Shown piece by piece: positions 43,562 to 56,100 of a stretch of 64,000 nt of DNA (within the stretch, counting starts at the first letter, position 1; every line of letters begins with the position of its first letter). The stretch lies in contig OZ024744.1 of assembly GCA_964016885.1 (NCBI GenBank), positions 64,032,962-64,096,961 on the forward strand, read 5' to 3'. The DNA is from Eledone cirrhosa (lineage: Eukaryota; Mollusca; Cephalopoda; Octopoda; Eledonidae). The notes beneath the pieces were generated by a model that was not told where the DNA came from, ran no database searches, and saw only the letters and a program-made list of their open reading frames with translations. The position numbers were made by a program, and so were the translations under genes.

Positions 43562-43981
43562 GGGAGAGACAAAGAAGGCCTTGTTTAGAAACAGCTAGCG
43601 AATTTAAAAATTAGCTAGTAACATGTGCTTATGCCGTATTTGACTATATAGAATTAGTAGGTATATATATATGTATATAAATACTCATCCTTTTTTCCAT
43701 TCAGAGGGTTTTTTAAATCTCAACTAACAGACTAATTCTCTTCCAATTTTCCAAATATATCTTTAGCGGTTAAGTTATATTATAGTTAGTAGCGCCACGA
43801 GTAATTAGTTTGGCAGAAAGATGTGGTAAGAACATCAACAATGACTTTGTCTTGTTTTACATTATTTATTAACAAGGTTGAGCTGTGTAGAGCTGAGTAG
43901 AGCAGGCATGACAAGAGTAATAAAACAAACGAATTAAGAATTTCAGAAGGCACGGTCTACTGGCTGAAGTGTTGCCAGGGC

Positions 43982-44700
43982 GTGGTTAAGTTGTTGTGTT
44001 ACATGAAAGACGACAGCTGTATAACAAAGTGCAGGGCAATAAAGATAGACGGTAGCCACGGAGTAGACAGACCCAGAAAAACATGGGACGAGCTGATAAA
44101 TTCCGACCTCACACGCTTACACCTCTCCAAGACAATGTCACTGGACCGAGACTTTTGGCGGTACTCAGTAATAGAGAAGACCCGCCTTACCTAAATACAA
44201 AGTAAAAACCTACTACAGTCAGTAGGCATCTCTATCAAAACACACCCCCGTCCCACCACCTCCACCCCATCCACACCGCCCCTTTCAATGTAAAGTTATG
44301 TTGGTCCCACAACATCCAGGCCGAAACAAATGAGATCGTGTAGGTGTCACGACAAAAAAACACACAGTCCACGCTGTAAATGTGGCCGTGTAGGCAACAC
44401 GGTAAAAACCTCCCAGCCCCACACTGTAAATGTGGTTGGTGTTAGGAAGGGCATCCAGCTGTAGAAAACCCGCCAGACAGTCCACGCTGTAATGTGGCCA
44501 TGTAGGCAACACGGTAAAAACCTCCCAGCCCCACACTGTAAATGTGGTTGGTGTTAGGAAGGGCATCCAACTGTAGAAAACCCGCCAGACAGTCCTATGC
44601 GAGCAAGACAACCACTCTTGCCTCAAGTGGGAAAACCCCCGTCCAAACCCATACAAGCGTGGAACACGGACGCTAAACCTGATGATGATGATGATGATGT
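43982..44700 (+). mobile_element. LINE 3' end, dominant family
   Basis: It opens with MKDDSCITKCRAIKIDGSHG, GVDRPRKTWDELINSDLTRL and LDRDFWRYSVIEKTRLT ending at a stop. A 3' untranslated region follows with a 113-bp tandem duplication (44365-44477, 44478-44590), then a GATGATGATGATG end. Confidence 0.85.
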
Positions 44701-45575
44701 TACATGTTGGCTAGTGATTTCACAGTGAAAGAAAGTTAGTTGTTTACCTTTTCACAGTCAGGATGCAAGAGACAGATTTCTCAAATCAACGCGGGAATTT
44801 TTCCCTCAGGGCGCGTAGAGATACATTCTCCTCCGCTGGCGGTCATTGGCTGGGCTGAGCCAAATAACGCACAGAGAATGTATGTGAGCCCACGGAATGT
44901 AGGTCACTACAATACCCCCTCCTAGTCATAAGACGATACAGATTATTGAATCAGTAGGGAAAAATGCTGAAAGAGCACATCAGTGAAAAAATAATTGAAC
45001 AGAAGGATGCATGCAAGAAAAAAAATGAGGCGCTAAGGGCCATGTTGAGCCGCTGTGTCAAATGACTAGCTGATTTGTAGTTTATACATGACCACCAAGG
45101 GTCTAACAGAAAACGGATAAAGTCTGACATGGGCGAAGTTGCTGTTCTCGCATTAAATGTTAATGGTAAGTGCTGTACCAGTAGCTGTGGGTGAAGCTGT
45201 TATGGTAGTTTACCAGTGCTGGCAAGAAGATGATGGGTAGGCGAGAAAATGTCGGCCGCCCAGATGTATTGCCGAAAGTGCTAGGCAGCCAGGAAAAAAT
45301 GGCTGATTGCTTTGAAAAGAAAAAAGCAAGTTGAATCTGTAGGTGGGTAGTAGTTGAAATATAAATTCCATAACTCTGGCGAATCCATAGAAATGGTGGA
45401 AATGCTGACAGGTCCAGTTCCATTTGCTGTTTTCCCAGTGAGTCGGGTAAAGTAACAAGATGGAGGTTGAGTGTGCAACGATATGCGAAACTGTTTGAAT
45501 CCAGCTGCAATTAGCATTCTCGTGTTGCGGTGCAGGTGAATTAAGTGCATGGTTGAGATCAGCTCTAGCAAGCTC
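44701..45575. other. Sequence without a supported gene
   Basis: This stretch is less AT-rich than its surroundings, but I see no conserved protein or RNA signal. Confidence 0.4.
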
Positions 45576-45764
45576 TACCCAGCTTTTTTTTTTAGTCTTC
45601 CTCTTTTGTGGTTACCTTCCACTGGTGTCTCCTGGCACTTCTTTGCCAAACAAACATCATCCTTAAGCATTATACCAGCATGGTTTTCTCATTGCACACT
45701 ATATCTGATTCCTCTCATGCTTTTTTTTTGTCTCAGTTCATCCACCCCATCATGGTACCAGCAC
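45576..45764 (-). mobile_element. LINE C-terminal scrap
   Basis: The minus strand reads AKKCQETPVEGNHKRGR, matching KKCQEISVEGSCSRGRPRKTW of the LINE at 20831-22066. It abuts the minisatellite. Confidence 0.6.
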
Positions 45765-48700
45765 TACCACTTTACAGAGTTGACTCGGTGATTTTTGTTG
45801 TCATCAGCACTTTATAAGTTTGACTGTATGCTTATTGTTGAGGCACCAGCACTACCACTTTACAGAGTGAACTGAATGTATTTTACTGTGGCACCTACAC
45901 TACAACTTTACAGAGTGGAGTGGATGTATTTTACTGTGCCACTATCACTACCACTTTACAGAGTGGACTGAATGTATTTTACTGTGGCACTATCACTACC
46001 ACTTTACAGAGTGGACTGAATGTATTTTACTGTGGCACTATCACTACCACTTTACAGAGTGGAGTGGATGTATTTTACTGTGCCACTACCATTACCACTT
46101 TACAGAGTGGAGTGGATGTATTTATTGTAGCACCATAACTACCACTTTACAGAGTGGAGTGGATGTATTTATTGTAGCACCATAACTACCACTTTCCAGA
46201 GTAGAGTGGATGTATTTTATTGTGGCACCATAACTACCACTTTCCAGAGTAGAGTGGATGTATTTTATTGTGGCACCAACACTACCACTTTCCAGAGTAG
46301 AGTGGATGTATTTTACTGTGGCACCAACACTACCACTTTACAGAGTGGAGTGGATGTATTTTACTGTGGCACCAACACTACCACTTTCCAGAGTAGAGTG
46401 GATGTATTTTACTGTGGCACCAACACTACCACTTTACAGAGTGGAGTGGATGTATTTTATTGTGGCACCAACACTACCACTTTACAGAGTGGAGTGGATG
46501 TATTTTACTGTGGCACCAACACTACCACTTTACAGAGTGGAGTGGATGTATTTTACTGTGGCACCAACACTACCACTTTACAGAGTGGAGTGGATGTATT
46601 TTACTGTGGCACCAACACTACCACTTTACAGAGTGGAGTGGATGTATTTTACTGTGGCACCAACACTACCACTTTACAGAGTGGAGTGGATGTATTTTAC
46701 TGTGGCACCAACACTACCACTTTACAGAGTAGAGTGGATGTATTTTACTGTGGCACTATCACTACCACTTTACAGAGTGGAGTGGATGTATTTTACTGTG
46801 CCACTACCATTACCACTTTACAGAGTGGAGTGGATGTATTTATTGTAGCACCATAACTACCACTTTACAGAGTGGAGTGGATGTATTTATTGTAGCACCA
46901 TAACTACCACTTTCCAGAGTAGAGTGGATGTATTTTATTGTGGCACCATAACTACCACTTTCCAGAGTAGAGTGGATGTATTTTATTGTGGCACCAACAC
47001 TACCACTTTCCAGAGTAGAGTGGATGTATTTTACTGTGGCACCAACACTACCACTTTACAGAGTGGAGTGGATGTATTTTACTGTGGCACCAACACTACC
47101 ACTTTCCAGAGTAGAGTGGATGTATTTTACTGTGGCACCAACACTACCACTTTACAGAGTGGAGTGGATGTATTTTATTGTGGCACCAACACTACCACTT
47201 TACAGAGTGGAGTGGATGTATTTTACTGTGGCACCAACACTACCACTTTACAGAGTGGAGTGGATGTATTTTACTGTGGCACCAACACTACCACTTTACA
47301 GAGTGGAGTGGATGTATTTTACTGTGGCACCAACACTACCACTTTACAGAGTGGAGTGGATGTATTTTACTGTGGCACCAACACTACCACTTTACAGAGT
47401 AGAGTGGATGTATTTTACTGTGGCACCAACACTACCACTTTACAGAGTGGAGTGGATGTATTTTATTGTGGCACCAACACTACCACTTTACAGAGTGGAG
47501 TGGATGTATTTTACTGTGGCACCAACACTACCACTTTACAGAGTGGAGTGGATGTATTTTACTGTGGCACCAACACTACCACTTTACAGAGTGGAGTGGA
47601 TGTATTTTACTGTGGCACCAACACTACCACTTTACAGAGTGGAGTGGATGTATTTTACTGTGGCACCAACACTACCACTTTACAGAGTAGAGTGGATGTA
47701 TTTTACTGTGGCACTATCACTACCACTTTACAGAGTGGAGTGGATGTATTTTACTGTGCCACTACCATTACCACTTTACAGAGTGGAGTGGATGTATTTA
47801 TTGTAGCACCATAACTACCACTTTACAGAGTGGAGTGGATGTATTTATTGTAGCACCATAACTACCACTTTCCAGAGTAGAGTGGATGTATTTTATTGTG
47901 GCACCATAACTACCACTTTCCAGAGTAGAGTGGATGTATTTTATTGTGGCACCAACACTACCACTTTCCAGAGTAGAGTGGATGTATTTTACTGTGGCAC
48001 CAACACTACCACTTTACAGAGTGGAGTGGATGTATTTTACTGTGGCACCAACACTACCACTTTCCAGAGTAGAGTGGATGTATTTTACTGTGGCACCAAC
48101 ACTACCACTTTACAGAGTGGAGTGGATGTATTTTATTGTGGCACCAACACTACCACTTTACAGAGTGGAGTGGATGTATTTTACTGTGGCACCAACACTA
48201 CCACTTTACAGAGTGGAGTGGATGTATTTTATTGTGGCACCAACACTACCACTTTACAGAGTGGAGTGGATGTATTTTACTGTGGCACCAACACTACCAC
48301 TTTACAGAGTGGAGTGGATGTATTTTACTGTGGCACCAACACTACCACTTTACAGAGTGGAGTGGATGTATTTTACTGTGGCACCAACACTACCACTTTA
48401 CAGAGTGGAGTGGATGTATTTTACTGTGGCACCAACACTACCACTTTACAGAGTGGAGTGGATGTATTTTACTGTGGCACCAACACTACCACTTTACAGA
48501 GTAGAGTGGATGTATTTTACTGTGGCACCAACACTACTACTTTACAGAGTGGAGTGGATGTATTTTACTGTGGCAATATCACTACCACTACCACTTTACA
48601 GAGTGGAGTGGATGTATTTTATTGTGGCACCAACACTACCACTTTACAGAGTGGAGTGGATGTATTTTATTGTGGCACCAACACTACCACTTTACAGAGT

Positions 48701-49530
48701 GGAGTGGATGTATTTTATTGTGGCACCAACACTACCACTTTACAGAGTAGAGTGGATGTATTTTACTGTGGTACCAACACTACTACTTTATCACAACACT
48801 GATATCAAGAAGTCCTCTTGTGAACGTGACCTGGGCATTACTGTCAGCAGCGATTTGCATTGGACAAAGCACATCTCTAAAATTGTCAAGAAGGCTGAGG
48901 GTGTCTTGGCATCACTCAGCAAGACCTTTGTTAGCCGCTCTCCAGCCATCTATAAAAGTGGATGTATTTTACTGTGGCATCAACACTACCACTTTACAGA
49001 GTGGAGTGGACGTATTTTACTGTGCCACTACCACTACTACTTTATAGAGTGGACTGGATGTATTTTACTGTGGCACCATCACTACCACTTTACAGAGTGG
49101 ACTGGATGTATTTTATTGTGGCACCAACACTACTACTTTACACAGAGTGGATTCGATGTATTTTACTGTGGCACCATAACTATTACTTTACAGAGTGGGC
49201 TGTGTGCAGTTTACTGTGGCACTATCACTACCACTTTACAGAGTAGTCTGTGTGCAGTTTAAGTGTGGCACCATAATTACCACTTTACAGAGTGGACTGG
49301 ATGCATTTTACTGTGGCACCATCACTACTACTTTACAGAGTGGAGTGGATGTATTTTACTGTGGTACCACTATTTTACAGTGGTACCATCACTACTACTT
49401 TAAAGAGTGGACTGTGTGCAGTTTATTGTGGCAAAAGCACTATCACCTTACAGTGTGAACTGAGTGATTTTTGCCATGGCACCAGCACTACCACCTTGCA
49501 GGGTAAACTGGGTGCTTTTATTTGTGACAC
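45765..49530 (+). repeat. 48-bp minisatellite array (~75 units)
   Basis: The core unit is 'gtggatgtattttactgtgg' + 'caccaacactaccacttta' + 'cagagtgga'. Because 48 is divisible by three, all plus-strand frames stay open; one gives VDVFYCGTNTTTLQSG repeats. Variant units mark higher-order blocks: 'tgccactaccattacc' recurs at 46081, 46799 and 47757, giving blocks of 718 bp (15 units) and 958 bp (20 units), each with two 47-bp units. The ends decay into LINE/SINE-tail-like sequence. The open frames are a by-product of the period, not evidence of a gene. Confidence 0.95.
48785..48957 (+). mobile_element. LINE RT scrap inside the minisatellite
   Basis: A short frame reads SSCERDLGITVSSDLHWTKH and ISKIVKKAEGVLASLSKTF, the widespread 'ERDLGV..S..L.W..HI' region downstream of LINE RTs. 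Array units resume immediately at 48958. Confidence 0.8.
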
Positions 49531-49539
49531 CAGAATAGA

Positions 49540-51500
49540 TCATACGATTGTATGTACAAAATATAAGATGAAACAATAGATTCAGTTTTTTTAAAATGTT
49601 TATTTGATATACAGTCAGCAATAAGTTACATTTAGTTTTTTTAATCAGCAAAAATAAGACCTGGATACCTGAGAGTCTGATTTGATATTAATTATTTTTC
49701 AAGATTTCTTTCAATAAATTAAATTTAAGAGTGAGAAATATAATTTCCTTATTTATAACAGACACGAAGGTTAATATGGTTTGTGACATTCATCCCTTTC
49801 CAATGGGCACTAGTGTTGAATGTAATAGTTCGACCTAAAAAAACCTATACAAATCACTGAGAGTTTACATTTAAGATATGGCACAATTCTCACATTAGAA
49901 GAATATTTTCTTATTTTCATTTAAATTTAGTTTGTTTTGTTTTGTTACAAGATGTTTAACCTCAGGTCAGACTGATTGAATCAACCTAGGTATTACAGCT
50001 GTGATCATCATCACATCTCTTTAGAAAGTAGAGAGTGATTTAATGTGATTAAACAGTTGAGTGTGGTTGGGATTTGGCTGTTATTTTTAGCTCCTACATT
50101 GGCTCATTGTCACATAATTTTAGTGAATTAGTATTTTGATAAGAAAGACAAAACTAAAGAAAAACCCTATCTTGGTTGCTATCATCATTATCATCTATAT
50201 TTGTTACAATCTATCATTAACTCTTAACATCCTGTAATGATTTAGTACAAAATATCTAAAAACAGGTTTGTTAATTCAAATGTTTATAGTATCTCCACTA
50301 GTGAACAGATTTTTGTGAATATTTACAGAAACAAAAGTAAAGACTTTGATGCAATCATAGTGCTATTTTAAACTTATTAAAAATGTTTTGCTAATACAGT
50401 TTCATGTGGTACAGGACATTAAGAATGAAATAAATAGTAAATGACAAAAGGAGACCAATGTTCTTCAAGTAAAGGAGAACATTTCCAAGATTTCTTTCTT
50501 GAAATCAGTGTTCAAAATCTTATGCCTAGGACACAGGATATTTTCCTTTATTTTCTTAACTGTCACCATCACTATCACATCTTTACTAAATTGATCAGTA
50601 GACCTTTTATTAAAACAAACTAAAAAAGAATTGTATAGAAAGAGATTATGACTTATTAAGGTTCTACATCTCAGTCTTAGAAATGAATTGTAAAGTTATG
50701 TTCCAAATGTAACTCAGCGCCATTTGTTGTTTCACCTACCAACTAAAATCAAAAGCATTGTCTTGAAGTCTAAATTCAAGACATATACTAACCAAAGTAT
50801 ATTTTGGTAGCAATAAGGCACAAAATATTGATAGGAAACCTTTGTCAAATGTATATTTTTCAAATCTATAATATATTTGTTCAGCTCTGGAGAAGTTTGT
50901 AGCAGCAGAATTAGAAAATATTAATTAAATTAATTAAATCAGATTTAATCCTTCCATCATTATATTTATAACATAAATACACTGCCTGTGTATTTCAATA
51001 TAATTTTCAAAATAAAAATGATATGGGTCTGTTTGATAAAATAACTAACTTGTTTATTTAATGATTTAAATATAACTTCAAAAATGTTTCTTATATATAT
51101 ATATATATATAAAACTACAATGAATATTTGTCTAATGAAATGCTATAATATTCATGTAACAACGAGATTTCAGTTGAGATTTTAACTTAAACAAGGTACT
51201 ATGGCCGGTTTCAGGCAGGTTTCAGAATGAGACCAAGGATGGTCTTGTGTGAATATCAAAATGGTTAAACAGGAATTTAAAAAAAAAGGAGAAAACTGGT
51301 ATAATTTGAGTAACTATTAAAAATTACTATTATGTGTATAATTCAAAATAATAAAAATATTAAAAGCTTGCATTAGATAAAAATATGTGAAATGATAAAT
51401 ATGTAGTAGTAAATTAAAATAAAATAACATGCTTCAGAAGAAGGTTAATGGAAAATAACTGGTTTAAAAGAAACAATAATGAAAACACATTTTATTCCTT
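49540..51500. other. AT-rich sequence without a supported gene
   Basis: Nothing coding is recognised. A (TA)n lies near 51090-51110 and a weak copy of the 'gatttggctgtt' repeat near 50070. Confidence 0.45.
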
Positions 51501-51512
51501 ATTTTACTTAAA

Positions 51513-51515
<3 letters not shown>

Positions 51516-51575
<60 letters not shown>
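51516..51575 (+). repeat. (TA)n microsatellite
   Basis: About 30 TA dinucleotides. Confidence 0.93.
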
Positions 51576-51577
<2 letters not shown>

Positions 51578-51664
51578 CAAAAGGGATGTTTAATTTGTTG
51601 GTAATTCAACAAATATATATATTTATAACTGATTCAAAGCACTCTACAAGTTTTCTGGAGTATA

Positions 51665-51915
51665 ATATCAATGATATTAATAAATGGAAACTATATTTAT
51701 AAAACCATATTTATTCTATTATATATATTTCAAGGGTACCAAAACTTTGGTATGTTCTCATCCAGGAAAAACTTGAACTGTTAAGATCTCCTTCCTGGAT
51801 ATATCAATATTTATAAAACAAACTTTGTATTTTTATCTGATGAGAGCGTACCCTTGAAATATATATAATAGTATATATATGGTTTTATAAATCTAGTTTC
51901 CATTTATTATATTAC

Positions 51916-51920
<5 letters not shown>
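51665..51920. repeat. Inverted pair of hammerhead-bearing repeats
   Basis: The left arm (51670-51770, minus) and right arm (51830-51915, plus) are copies of the 41175-41300 repeat facing outward. The left core is CTGGATGA (one inserted G) with stem II ACATACCA/TGGTA. The right core has an intact CTGATGA (51837-51843) and GAAA (51856-51859), but stem II has collapsed to a few bases. Confidence 0.75.

Positions 51921-51963
<43 letters not shown>
51918..51963 (+). repeat. (TA)n microsatellite
   Basis: A TA run directly after the right hammerhead-bearing arm. Confidence 0.92.
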
Positions 51964-51968
<5 letters not shown>

Positions 51969-52130
51969 AAATAGAGGATTGGGTTTTTTTTTAGAGTCTA
52001 ACAGACAAAAAAGTTTATCTGAACTACCAACTTGAGACATCATAGCACAAAGGCTCCAGATCAAAATTAACAAATAACTTTCGGGAAGCTTGTGTAAACG
52101 CTAATACACACACACACATTATATATATAT

Positions 52131-52209
52131 ATAATCATATGAATGCATATGTATATATATATATATTATATATATATATATATATACACACACATATATA
52201 TATACGTAC

Positions 52210-52260
<51 letters not shown>

Positions 52261-52284
52261 CATGTGTGTGTGTGTGTGTGTGTG
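52131..52284 (+). repeat. (TA)n/(TG)n compound microsatellite
   Basis: TA runs with CA/TG interruptions, ending in a GTGTGTGTGTGTGTGTG run. Confidence 0.92.
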
Positions 52285-52985
52285 CAAGAAATGGGGTGTT
52301 CAAATGAAAAAAATAAAACTTAATACATATATTAGTTTGTTAATTTATTTTGAAGTTGAAGACTCAGCATTGAATAAATGATTGCGTATGCATGTCTAGT
52401 TTTAAACTTTTCAACTAAATTAGATGAAGCAGCATTTATATGTTCCTAAAGATAAATTAAGTTTAAAACTGGCAATATATTTAATTTGATGACATTTTTA
52501 CAATTTTTTGTTTTTATAACAATATTTTATATTTAGTTTAAATATAAGATTTTTAAGATTTAAACAAAACCATAAAAAATATTTAATATGAGGGTTAAAT
52601 CAGTCAGAATTATTAAATTAGTGAAATTTACTCTGGCTCAAAAAGATCTTTTGGGGATTGTTGTGCTGTAGTTAGCAACATTTAATATCAGTTTATATAC
52701 ATAGATATCAACATAAAATCTATAAAATAATATCTATAATATCTATAAAATCTTTTTCTAGTTGTAAATATATATATTCTCAAAAGCAATAATTTGTATA
52801 AGAGTGTAGATAAAACATATAAGGATATATATATATAATTTATTTCAGTATTTCAGATGTAGATTATCGTATATCAAGTCATGTATGAAAATATTTAATT
52901 AATTGAAAAAAAAAAATGAATCCCTCCAGAAAATTTATACTCCTACCAGAATAATTTCTAAAATATGTATATGACAAAGTATTAT

Positions 52986-53138
52986 TTAACTAGAATGGCG
53001 CATCTTTTCCAAGATAGGGATAATCATATCAAACTTTGGGCGGCGGCCTGGTTCTTCATTCATGCAAATCTTCAGGAGTTGACTCATGTGTGAAGATATT
53101 CCTGGTGGAATTTTGATTCTTAAATCTTCCAGTGTAAT
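52986..53138 (-). CDS. ILK: ILK last exon
   Basis: Acceptor TTGTATTCTCAG|ATT. It encodes [46 protein letters not shown] and stop TAA at 52988-52986. An AATAAA on the minus strand (52844-52839) is a possible poly-A signal. Confidence 0.93.
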   Translation of the reverse strand: MTLEDLRIKIPPGISSHMSQLLKICMNEEPGRRPKFDMIIPILEKMRHSS

Positions 53139-56100
53139 CTGAGAATACAAACAAGAAAAACATTAAATTACGATTGAAAAGGAAGAATGGTTAGTTCGTT
53201 GTAAACTCCTCATGTCCTGTATATAAACAAACTATATGTTTGAAGAGTATCTAAACCAGAAGCTCACAAAGTGGGCGCTACTGTCTCGTGGGGGGTGTTG
53301 AGAAGGTCTAGGGGGTGCTGGGGTCAAAGGGGCCGGTAGAGATGATATTTTAAATATCAAATGATACATATTATATAAAAATATAGTAAAATATAGTAAA
53401 AAATATATAATATTAAATATCAAATGATATATATTATATATAAATATAGTAAAATATTGTAAAAAAATATATAATATTTATTTATACATAATTTATATAT
53501 AATAAGTAATATAATGTATACTAACAATTTTATTTATTATATATTATTTACAATTTGCATGTAGGCAGGTCTCCCTGGAAATAGGGTTTGGTGGCGCTGA
53601 GGGTATTATGTAGCTGTGAGGGGGTGCAGTGGCCCAAAACATTTGAGAACCTCTGTTCTAAACTAATTAACAAGTAGTTCTATGATTTCCTATTGATCAT
53701 AGTGGTAGTGAAGAAGAAGGAGAATTATGTGTTGGTGGAGATAATAAGGTTAATGATGGAGAGGGTGTTGGTAGAGATAGCGAAAGTGATGGTGGTGAGG
53801 ATGTTGTTGTTTAGCCCAGGGTCAACTCGTATTGAGCAGAGAGACATGTTAAAAGGCTTTCAAAGTGTGACAATCCTGTCTTCAGACAGATGCATTCTAA
53901 CTAATGTGCATTTCGTTTTATAAAATGGAAGGGTATGCGAGTTGAAGAAGATTTTCCTGCTGTTTCTAACAGGCTTAACAACTATGTGAAGGAGCTCTCA
54001 AGCTGTACCTTTAGTCAAAGTTCATGCCTCTTACTTTCATATTACATTTAAGAGATTGGTTATGGGAAAAAACAACTAGCAGTAAAAACATTTTCACAAT
54101 CAAACCCTATTTTATCCATTACTAGCAGTAAAGCCTGGCGTTGCTCGGGGTCGCTCAGTAGCTGTGTTAAAGTTACAATGTTAAGTTTCTTTTTTGGCTT
54201 AAAAACTGTAGTGTCTACTGTGCAGACTTGCATGTGGTGTTTTTGATTAATATTCCCTCAAACAACAATATGCCTTATGAAGTTAAGAAAACATAACGAT
54301 AACCCGAATGTTATAACAAAAGAGGATGCTGGGGATAAAAACTGCACTGGTTATTTATTAACAAAGATCGAAAATGTAAACACTGCAACGCAGATAAAAA
54401 CATTAGCGTAACCAAATTATCAGTTATGTCTGTCTGCACGCCTATATCACCTCTCTGCACGACTGTCTGTCTGCACGCGTATATCACCTCTCTGCACGAC
54501 TGTCTGTCTGCACGCCTAACGACGAAATATTTGCTTGTTTTACGTAGTCTTTAAATAGACTTGTTTTCAAGTAAAAATATTGTTTTAAAATGCTTTTAAA
54601 TGGAAATGAAGCAAAACGGAAGCTTAGTGTTCGAACTGATGAATTTTGCAGGTCAATATTTTGCTGGCTCGACAACTGTTAAAGCCGGCGTAATTTTTTA
54701 CGTAAGACGCTCAATGTAAACAGAACAAAGGGAAATAACTGATCACTTACGCTCAAAAATCGATACATTATATTCGATTTCGTCACATAGGGTGGGTCAA
54801 TTTGAAATTTTTTTTCTTCCGATGTCTTCGCTAGGGCTCAATGTACAAGTATAGCAATTTCGGTGCAATTCCGTGAGAGATTCTAAGAGGAGATGTGTGC
54901 CAAAAATCGATAGACAGACAGACAACCACAGTTTTATATATATAGATTAGCAAGTATTTGGCATATCATTTGTAGTGGTGAGATTGTCGTTCAGTATGAA
55001 ATAATTGGTTTGTGTTTTAGACAGAACGAGTGTTAACCCTTTCAATACCTGAAACTGCCCTTGGTTCTATTATACAAAACTGTTTTATTTTAAAGTGTTT
55101 ATAGTTTCTAAAAAAATTCCCACCATAATGCTATGTAAAGTACTTTTGTTAAGTTATGTACTAAACACCAACTTAATAATAAAAAGGTTAGTTATTCAGT
55201 GAATGCCTTCAAATTAATGGTTATTTTAAAAATATAGACAGTGTCTTTCAGTAGAAATGTGGTAATGAAAAAGTTAAAGAGAACTTCCATAAATGCATGA
55301 TGTAAGTGTCTCAATAGAAACAGCCAATCTTGATAATTGGTAAAGTGGTAAAGTAAACCTACCAATGACAGTGCCCCAGCATGATCTCAGCCACTCAACT
55401 GGGACATGTAATAGAGTAACCAATGCCAACTTATGTAAAAATCGATCCGTAAAGCAATATATCTAATAATATTAAAATTATTAGCACTGTTGAGTCACTG
55501 AACGAAAGAATCTTTAAATTCATTTGAAGCACATTTTAGTTAAATTTTTCTAAGTCCTTTCTTAATTGTATTTAAAACATGTAGGGTAAAAATAGAAATT
55601 TTTTTTCTACAGGAATACAAAGACATTACAAGGTGTCATCCCTTGGAATTAAGCAGTAAAGCAATATTAAAGAAAAAAAAGAGTCAGATTACCTTCATCC
55701 CTATCTCCATTGGTGAAAGGTCTGCAAAAGGCACCTCTCTTGTCTCCATTTCCCACAGAAGAATAGCATAGCTCCACATATCTGCAGCTTTTACATTCAT
55801 CTCTTCAGGTTTTTTCTGTAGAGCTTCAATGAAATCATAGTAAAATACATGATATATGATACAACAATTAAAATACAGCAGGATATGAAATAGTATTTTA
55901 ACTCTTTTGATACCAAACTGTCCGAAACCAACTTCCGTTCTATGAAACAAAACTACCCATTTTAAAGAGTTCATATTTAATTTGAGTGCCCTGCACTTTT
56001 TTATATAGCTGTCACCCTTCATATGCATTACATGACCATACCGATGGAATCTCCTCTCCTGCACACTGCATGTAATCCTCTTATGCCCAGTTTCTCTCTT

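Noticed and set aside
46206..48802. Long open frames of 200-440 codons with 16-residue repeats
   Set aside because: The 48-bp period keeps every plus-strand frame open; codons follow DNA unit variation with no sign of a start context, splice sites or protein-level constraint.
45765..49530. CRISPR-like array
   Set aside because: Units are contiguous 48-bp tandem copies without unique spacers, in an animal genome.
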